Shown here piece after piece: positions 58,674 to 64,000 of a stretch of DNA of 64,000 nucleotides (the first letter of the stretch is position 1; the number at the start of each line of letters is the position of its first letter). Below the pieces are notes generated by a model. That model saw nothing but the letters and a program-made list of their open reading frames with translations. It did not search any database and was not told the DNA's origin. Made by a program: the position numbers and the translations under genes. Source of the stretch: Clostridium_AW malenominatum (lineage in GTDB: Bacteria; Bacillota; Clostridia; Clostridiales; Clostridiaceae). The stretch lies in assembly GCF_039521365.1 (NCBI RefSeq), contig NZ_BAAACF010000001.1:1426001-1490000 (forward strand), read 5' to 3'.

Positions 58674-59870
58674 ATGAAAATACTTGTTATAAACTGTGGA
58701 AGTTCATCATTAAAATATCAGTTAATTGATATGACTAAGGAGGATGCACTTGCTAAGGGGTTAGTTGAAAGAATAGGAATAGATGGTTCAATACTTACTC
58801 AGAAGGCTAATGATGAAAAATATGTTATAGAACAACCAATGAAAGATCATCAAGATGCTATTAAGTTAGTTTTAGCAGCTTTAATTGATGAAAAACATGG
58901 TGTTATAAAAGACATGTCTGAAATTTCAGCTGTTGGACACAGAGTTGTTCATGGTGGAGAAAAGTATGCAACTTCAGTACTTATAGATGATGAAGTTATG
59001 AAATCTTTAGAAGAATGTGTGAAGCTTGCACCTCTTCATAATCCTCCGAACATAATAGGAATAAATGCATGTAAAGCTTTAATGCCAAATACTCCTATGG
59101 TTGCAGTATTTGATACAGCTTTCCATCAAACTATTCCAGAACATGCATATATTTATCCAATACCATATGAATTATACAAGAAATACGCAGTAAGAAAGTA
59201 TGGCTTCCATGGAACTTCTCACAGATATGTTTCTATGAAAGCAGCAGAACTTATGGGAAAAGACGTTAAAGACTTAAAGATAATAACTTGTCACTTAGGA
59301 AATGGTGCTAGTATTTGTGCTGTTGAAGGTGGAAAATCCGTAGACACTAGTATGGGATTCACACCACTTGAAGGTATAGCTATGGGAACAAGATCAGGTA
59401 ATATAGACCCAGCTATAATTGCATTCTTGATGAAAGAATTAAATATTTCAATTGATGAAGTTAACGATATGTTAAATAAAAAATCAGGGGTTTATGGAAT
59501 ATCCGGAGTTAGCAGTGACTTTAGAGATATCGAAGAAGCAGCTGAAAAAGGTGAACATAGAGCTCAATTAGCATTAGATATATTCCATAATAGAGTTAAG
59601 AGATTTGTTGGAGCTTATGCAGCTTTAATGGGTGGAGTTGATTGTATCGTCTTCACAGCAGGACTTGGTGAAAACTCAGCATTGAGCAGAGCAGAAATAT
59701 GCAAAGGATTAGAATTCTTAGGCTTTAACATAGATGAAAAGAAAAATAACGAGGGAAGAGGTTTTGCTAAAGAAATTAGCACAACTGATTCAAAAGTTAA
59801 GGTTTATGTTATACCAACAGAAGAAGAGTTAATGATAGCAAGAGATACAAAAGAAATTGTTGGAAAGTAA
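58674..59870 (+). CDS. ackA: Acetate kinase
   Basis: A 398-residue enzyme turning acetyl phosphate and ADP into acetate and ATP. Motifs are VINCGSSSLKYQ, VGHRVVHGGEKY, FDTAFHQTIPEHAY, YGFHGTSHRYVS, HLGNGASICA and FTAGLGENSA. I chose the ATG at 58674, with GGGAGAATTTA upstream, over 58656. It supplies ATP for acetate fermentation. Confidence 0.97.
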   Translation: MKILVINCGSSSLKYQLIDMTKEDALAKGLVERIGIDGSILTQKANDEKYVIEQPMKDHQDAIKLVLAALIDEKHGVIKDMSEISAVGHRVVHGGEKYATSVLIDDEVMKSLEECVKLAPLHNPPNIIGINACKALMPNTPMVAVFDTAFHQTIPEHAYIYPIPYELYKKYAVRKYGFHGTSHRYVSMKAAELMGKDVKDLKIITCHLGNGASICAVEGGKSVDTSMGFTPLEGIAMGTRSGNIDPAIIAFLMKELNISIDEVNDMLNKKSGVYGISGVSSDFRDIEEAAEKGEHRAQLALDIFHNRVKRFVGAYAALMGGVDCIVFTAGLGENSALSRAEICKGLEFLGFNIDEKKNNEGRGFAKEISTTDSKVKVYVIPTEEELMIARDTKEIVGK

Positions 59871-59945
59871 TCATATAAATAAAACTTGACTTTTAATCAT
59901 CATCTTTATATAATAAATTGTGGCTATAACATTGAGGTGAATATT

Positions 59946-60443
59946 ATGGTTTTAGATTTATCCGATTTATTAAAAAAGAAAATTCTTAAAAAGGATTTAG
60001 ATATTACCGTTGAAGAAAAAGGCTTCTACGATGGTATGGAGTACATAGCCTTCAAGGCTCCCATTAATCTTGATGGAAAATTAACTTTAGTAGGAGACGT
60101 GATTGAGCTTAATGGAACTATAAGAACCGTCCTTGAACTTCAATGTTCAAGGTGTTTAGCTAGTTTTTCTAAAAGTGTAGAAATTACAATAGAAGAAAAA
60201 TTATCTACAATAGAAGATAAAGATGATGATTACATCTTTATTAAAGGTGATGTAGTTGACATCACGGAAATAATAGAGAATAATATTATTATATCTTTAC
60301 CAATTAAAAGGCTTTGTGATGAAGAATGTAAGGGATTGTGTTCTAATTGCGGACTAAATCTTAATCATTCCAGTTGTAATTGTGATGAAATGAATATTGA
60401 ACCACGATTATCAAAGCTTAAAAACTTTTTTTCATCTAACTAA
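59946..60443 (+). CDS. yceD: YceD/DUF177 protein
   Basis: A 165-residue YceD-family protein. A CSRCL motif (LELQCSRCLASF) near residue 66 and a C-terminal Cys cluster (CDEECKGLCSNCGLNLNHSSCNCDE) are diagnostic. It is linked to 23S rRNA and large-subunit assembly in other organisms. I chose the ATG at 59946 after TTGAGGTGA. rpmF follows 13 bases later, the standard neighbour. Confidence 0.93.
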   Translation: MVLDLSDLLKKKILKKDLDITVEEKGFYDGMEYIAFKAPINLDGKLTLVGDVIELNGTIRTVLELQCSRCLASFSKSVEITIEEKLSTIEDKDDDYIFIKGDVVDITEIIENNIIISLPIKRLCDEECKGLCSNCGLNLNHSSCNCDEMNIEPRLSKLKNFFSSN

Positions 60444-60456
60444 GGAGGTGTTTACT

Positions 60457-60639
60457 GTGGGAAATCCAGCGAGAAAAGGTTCTAAATCTAAAAGAGATTC
60501 AAGAAGAGCCCAAACTTTCAAATTAAGTGCACCAGGAATAGTAGAATGTCCTCAGTGTCACGAAATGAAACTTGCTCATAGAGTATGTAAAAGCTGTGGA
60601 AGTTACAAAGGCAAGGAAGTTGTTTCAACTGAAAAATAA
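60457..60639 (+). CDS. rpmF: 50S ribosomal protein L32
   Basis: A 60-residue protein with MGNPARKGSKSKRDSRRAQ at the N-terminus and the four zinc Cys in CPQCHEMKLAHRVCKSCGSY. The start is GTG at 60457, 7-8 bases after AAGGAGGTG. It follows yceD, as in most Firmicutes. Confidence 0.97.
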   Translation: MGNPARKGSKSKRDSRRAQTFKLSAPGIVECPQCHEMKLAHRVCKSCGSYKGKEVVSTEK

Positions 60640-60670
60640 AGAAAGTCAAAAGACTTTCTTTTATTTTTTT
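60638..60670 (+). terminator. Terminator after rpmF
   Basis: AAAGAAAGTC/GACTTTCTTT stem with a 4-base loop and a TATTTTTTT tail. Confidence 0.92.
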
Positions 60671-60679
60671 TATTTCTTA

Positions 60680-60708
60680 TTGTAATTATTAAAAATTTAT
60701 TATATACT
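60680..60708 (+). promoter_or_regulatory. Sigma-A promoter of plsX-acpP
   Basis: TTGTAA (60680-60685), a 17-base spacer and TATACT (60703-60708). A small inverted repeat AGAAG-N5-CTTCT follows in the leader. Confidence 0.6.
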
Positions 60709-60755
60709 TTTGACCTAGAGAAGCGTGACTTCTATTTGAAAGGAAGTGGATCCTT

Positions 60756-61784
60756 GTGATAATTGCAGTGGATGGTATGGGTGGAGATTTAGCTCCTGTT
60801 GAAATTGTAGCAGGATGCATTGACGCTATAAAAGAATTTGATAACATAAAAATAATAATTACTGGAAATGAAGAATTAATTCTAAATGAGTTACATAAAT
60901 ATAATTACGACAGTGAAAAAATATCAGTTATCCATTCAAGTGAGGTGATAGGCCCTAATGAATCACCTGTAATGGCCATAAGAAAGAAAAAAGATTCTAG
61001 CTTAGTTAAAGCATTAAACTTAGTTAAAGAAAAGAAAGCAGAGGGTATTATTTCTGCTGGAAGTACTGGAGCCTTTATGGCAGGTGCCTTATTTATAGTA
61101 GGAAGAATAAAAGGCATTGATAGACCAGCTTTAGCACCAGTAATGCCTGGCAAAAATTCTCCTTTCATGGTTATTGATGTAGGAGCCAATGCAGATTGTA
61201 AGCCTAAAAATCTACTTCAATTTGCTTTAATGGGTAAAATATATTTTGAAAAAATATTAAAAGTAAATAACCCAACGATAGGATTAGTAAATATAGGAAC
61301 TGAAGAAGAAAAAGGAAATGAACTTACTAAAGGAACTTATCCCTTACTAAAGGAATCAGGATTGAACTTTGTGGGTAATATAGAACCGAGAGAGATTCCA
61401 AAGGGGGATGTAAATGTTTTAGTTTGTGATGGTTTTGTTGGCAATACCATTCTTAAAATGTTTGAGGGAACTGCCTCTGTACTATTTGATGTAATAAAAA
61501 AAGAGATAATGTCTTCATCATTAACAAAAATAGGAGGACTTTTCTTAAAGCCAGTTTTTAAAAATATTAAAAAGAAGTTTGATTACAAAGAATATGGAGG
61601 AGCTGCATTCCTTGGAGTTGATGGTATTTGCATAAAGGCACATGGTTCTTCTGATAGATTAGCTTTTAAAAATGCTATTAGACAATGTATAATTTTTCAT
61701 GATAATAACATTATAAATAATATTAAAGAAGAACTTATAAAAGTAAATGATATCCAAAATATTGACGCTATGGATATTATGTAA
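60756..61784 (+). CDS. plsX: Phosphate acyltransferase PlsX
   Basis: A 342-residue enzyme making acyl phosphate from acyl-ACP for phospholipid synthesis. Typical stretches are IIAVDGMGGDLAP, IISAGSTGAFMAGALFIVGRI and VCDGFVGNTILKM. The start is GTG at 60756 after AAAGGAAGTGGA. acpP lies 37 bases after. The usual fapR or fab genes are not next to it here. Confidence 0.97.
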   Translation: MIIAVDGMGGDLAPVEIVAGCIDAIKEFDNIKIIITGNEELILNELHKYNYDSEKISVIHSSEVIGPNESPVMAIRKKKDSSLVKALNLVKEKKAEGIISAGSTGAFMAGALFIVGRIKGIDRPALAPVMPGKNSPFMVIDVGANADCKPKNLLQFALMGKIYFEKILKVNNPTIGLVNIGTEEEKGNELTKGTYPLLKESGLNFVGNIEPREIPKGDVNVLVCDGFVGNTILKMFEGTASVLFDVIKKEIMSSSLTKIGGLFLKPVFKNIKKKFDYKEYGGAAFLGVDGICIKAHGSSDRLAFKNAIRQCIIFHDNNIINNIKEELIKVNDIQNIDAMDIM

Positions 61785-61821
61785 TATTATCTTAATATAA
61801 GATTTCTGGGGAGGTGAAATA

Positions 61822-62055
61822 ATGATATTCAAAAAAGTTAAAAATATAATCTCTGAGCAATTAGGAATAGATGCAGATGAAATCGCAATGGAATCTTCAT
61901 TTATAGATGATTTAGGAGCAGATTCATTAGATGTTGTTGAATTAATAATGGCATTAGAAACTGAATTTGATTTAGAAATTCCTGATGAAGAAGCTGAAAA
62001 AATATCAACTGTTGGAGATGTTGTAGATTACATAAAGGCTCATGTTGAAGAATAA
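61822..62055 (+). CDS. acpP: Acyl carrier protein (housekeeping)
   Basis: A 77-residue acidic ACP. The phosphopantetheine Ser is in DDLGADSLDVVELIM near residue 37, and the sequence is the typical AcpP. It is the second ACP gene in the window, distinct from the pathway-specific one at 21863. GGGGAGGTGA precedes the ATG. Fatty-acid and phospholipid synthesis use it. Confidence 0.97.
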   Translation: MIFKKVKNIISEQLGIDADEIAMESSFIDDLGADSLDVVELIMALETEFDLEIPDEEAEKISTVGDVVDYIKAHVEE

Positions 62056-62060
62056 TTAGA

Positions 62061-62086
62061 AGTCCCCGTTTATTAACGGGGATTTA
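62061..62086 (+). terminator. Intrinsic terminator after acpP
   Basis: Stem of TCCCCGTT with AACGGGGA around a 4-base TATT loop, followed by TTTAAATTTAT. Confidence 0.88.
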
Positions 62087-62190
62087 AATTTATATTTGTA
62101 AAGTTTAATTTGTTTATTATTGAATTAGTCATAGATTTAGTATTGTATGTCAAATTGAATAATAAACTCTATAGAAGGAGTAAAATATAC

Positions 62191-62892
62191 ATGGACAAAA
62201 GAAGACAAATTAAGGAAATAGAATATAAGTTAGGCGTGGTTTTCCGTGATGAGGAGTTATTGTTTACAGCAATAACTCATAGTTCCTTTGCAAATCAAAA
62301 AAAGAATGTGGAGTATAATGAAAGATTAGAATTTCTTGGGGACTCTGTATTGCAGCTAATAATTACTGAATACTTATATAAAAACTACACTGATAAGAGC
62401 GAAGGTGAGCTTTCGCGTAAAAGAGCTCTTATAGTTTGCGAAAATTCTTTATTTGAAATTGCTCAAAGATGGCAGTTAGGAAATTATATAAATATGAGTA
62501 AAGGAGAAGAAATTACAGGGGGAAGGGAACGAACATCTATACTGGCGGATTGTGTTGAAGCCATAATAGCTGCTATTTATTTAGATAGAGGAATAGATTT
62601 TGTAAAAACTTTTATTCTATCTAATTTTAGAGTAATTATAGATAGAGCTATGGATGATAAAATAATTTTGGATTATAAAACAAAACTTCAAGAGACCTTG
62701 CAAGAGCAGGGAGAAGTTAATATAAATTATAATTTATCCAAACACGAAGGCCCTCCTCATAGGAGAAAATTTTATACGGACGTAATTATTCAAGATAAAA
62801 TTCTTGGTAGTGGAGTAGGCTATAGTAAAAAAGAAGCAGAACAAAATGCGGCTAAAGAGGCTATAAAAAACATGGAGGGGAAAAATGAGTAA
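62191..62892 (+). CDS. rnc: Ribonuclease III
   Basis: A 233-residue double-strand-specific RNase. The signature NERLEFLGDSVLQLIITEYLY near 45 holds the metal Glu and Asp, and DCVEAIIAAIYLDRG follows near 118. The C-terminal ~70 residues are the dsRNA-binding domain (DYKTKLQETLQEQG to KKEAEQNAAKEAI). I chose the ATG at 62191 after AGAAGGAG. It overlaps the next gene by 8 bases. Confidence 0.96.
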   Translation: MDKRRQIKEIEYKLGVVFRDEELLFTAITHSSFANQKKNVEYNERLEFLGDSVLQLIITEYLYKNYTDKSEGELSRKRALIVCENSLFEIAQRWQLGNYINMSKGEEITGGRERTSILADCVEAIIAAIYLDRGIDFVKTFILSNFRVIIDRAMDDKIILDYKTKLQETLQEQGEVNINYNLSKHEGPPHRRKFYTDVIIQDKILGSGVGYSKKEAEQNAAKEAIKNMEGKNE

Positions 62893-63961
62893 GAGACACT
62901 ATATAATTCCAATATTTGTTCCCCACGAAGGATGCCCTCACAATTGCGTATTTTGCAACCAAAATTCTATAACAGGCAATGAAACTGTTGTTGTAGATGA
63001 ATCCTATGCTGAAGAAGTAATACAATCGCATTTAAGGACTATTAATAAAGAAGATTCAATTATAGAGATATCATTCTTTGGAGGAACTTTTACCGCTATA
63101 CATATTGATAAGCAAAAAAGACTATTAAGAGTTGCTAAGAAATATAAAGATAGTGGAGAAATAAACTATATAAGATTATCTACTAGGCCGGATTATGTCG
63201 ACCATAATATATTAAATAACCTAAAAAGCTATGATGTAGATATTATTGAGCTAGGCGTTCAATCCATGGATAATGAAGTTTTACGGTATTCTGGAAGAGG
63301 TCATACAGAGGAAGATGTAGTAAACGCTGTAACCTTAATAAAAGAGTATGGCTTTACCTTAGGAATTCAAATTATGCTAGGATTACCTAAAGACAACTTT
63401 TCTAAAGACATTGAAACCGTTAAAAAAGTTATAGATTTGAAGCCGAACTTATGCAGAATATATCCAGCTCTTGTAGTTAAGAATACCCCTATGGAAATTA
63501 TGTATGAAAAGGGTGGATATATTCCCTACACTTTAGAAGAAGCGGTGACTATATCTAAAGTGGTTTTTGGAATGCTAAGTGCAAATGGTGTTAATGTTAT
63601 AAGAATAGGATTGCAACCAACAGAAGAAATTAATTATGGAAAAGAAATTGTAATAGGTCCTTTTCACCCTGCTTTTAGAGAATTGGTTCAAAGCAGCATA
63701 ATTAACGATATGATATACGAGTTTTTAATAGGAAAAACCATTTCTTCTATAAATATAAGTATAAATCCTAAAACAACTTCGAAATTGTTTGCAAATAAAA
63801 AACAGTATTTTAAAGATATGTTAAATAAATTAAACTTATCAACTATACGTGTATCAGGAGACTCTAATTTACAACAAGATGAATTAAAAGTTCTCTTAAA
63901 TGGGACAGAATATAATCTGTCGATTGCTACATATATTTGGCGCAAATATAAAGAAGGATAA
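62885..63961 (+). CDS. Radical SAM protein, Elp3-like family
   Basis: A 358-residue protein with the radical SAM motif CPHNCVFC (Cys17, 21, 24). ISFFGGTFTAIHIDKQ, RLSTRPDYVDHNIL, VDIIELGVQSMDNEVL and FTLGIQIMLGLP follow the Elp3/HemN-like pattern. It lacks the Elp3 acetyltransferase domain. It lies directly after rnc and overlaps it by 8 bases, a common clostridial arrangement upstream of smc. The substrate is not known, and tRNA modification is a guess from the family. Confidence 0.85.
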   Translation: MSKRHYIIPIFVPHEGCPHNCVFCNQNSITGNETVVVDESYAEEVIQSHLRTINKEDSIIEISFFGGTFTAIHIDKQKRLLRVAKKYKDSGEINYIRLSTRPDYVDHNILNNLKSYDVDIIELGVQSMDNEVLRYSGRGHTEEDVVNAVTLIKEYGFTLGIQIMLGLPKDNFSKDIETVKKVIDLKPNLCRIYPALVVKNTPMEIMYEKGGYIPYTLEEAVTISKVVFGMLSANGVNVIRIGLQPTEEINYGKEIVIGPFHPAFRELVQSSIINDMIYEFLIGKTISSINISINPKTTSKLFANKKQYFKDMLNKLNLSTIRVSGDSNLQQDELKVLLNGTEYNLSIATYIWRKYKEG

Positions 63962-64000
63962 AAGTATAATTTATAGAATAATTAATTATAGAATAAAAAC

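Noticed and set aside
60717..60735. FapR operator upstream of plsX
   Set aside because: A short AGAAG-N5-CTTCT repeat is present, but it does not match the FapR consensus and no fapR gene is beside plsX.
1..64000. CRISPR array, rRNA, tRNA, prophage, insertion sequence or replication origin
   Set aside because: I saw no spaced direct repeats, no tRNA cloverleaf or rRNA sequence, no transposase or integrase, and no DnaA-box cluster in the reading of the window.

Overview
The window is a very AT-rich, densely packed, spore-forming Firmicute chromosome, almost certainly Clostridium sensu lato. The evidence is a SASP gene, spoVM, ylbJ/spoVV, remA, pta-ackA acetate genes, an O2-sensitive 4-hydroxybutyryl-CoA dehydratase, and gene order that follows the Bacillus/Clostridium yloC-to-recG and plsX-acpP-rnc blocks. 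I cannot name the species. I see no rRNA, tRNA, CRISPR array, IS element or prophage.

Region 1 (1-17.5 kb) is an accessory stretch of mostly single genes. It holds several GNAT acetyltransferases, a YoaP fragment at the left edge, an alpha/beta hydrolase, a NUDIX enzyme, an Ntn amidase-like enzyme, a metallo-beta-lactamase-fold enzyme, an epimerase/5'-nucleotidase pair, HIT and GyrI-like proteins, an AdaA/Fe-S protein pair, and lipoproteins. Several divergent or upstream intergenic gaps carry palindromes that look like operators.

Region 2 (17.5-21.7 kb) has a secreted GH18 protein, ribonuclease J, a YhhN-like membrane protein and a small secreted protein.

Region 3 (21.7-32.6 kb) is the most interesting part. 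One operon encodes an acyl carrier protein, an acyl-AMP ligase, a LuxE-like acyl-protein synthetase and a LuxC-like acyl reductase, with no luciferase. It is followed by a PAS/AAA+/Fis sigma-54 activator. A second operon encodes 4-hydroxybutyryl-CoA dehydratase, a Cys-rich 85-aa protein, 4-hydroxybutyrate CoA-transferase, a permease and a very basic 60-aa protein. Both operons start with near-perfect -24/-12 sigma-54 promoters, and both upstream regions carry TGCA-N4-TGCA elements. I infer that they form one regulon: C4-hydroxyacid uptake and conversion to crotonyl-CoA, coupled to an ACP-dependent acyl-to-aldehyde reduction module of unknown substrate.

Region 4 (32.7-64 kb) is core genome. 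It runs SASP; yloC-remA-gmk-rpoZ-coaBC-priA-def-fmt-yugP-rsmB-rlmN-stp-prkC-rsgA-rpe-thiN; a 51-aa membrane protein and an unusually short 22-aa SpoVM; rpmB (reverse); yloU-yloV; recG; a 16-aa peptide ORF; rsmD-coaD and a coiled-coil protein; ylbJ and tmcAL (reverse); pta-ackA; yceD-rpmF; plsX-acpP; rnc; and a radical SAM protein. Many genes overlap by 4-26 bases, so translational coupling is common.
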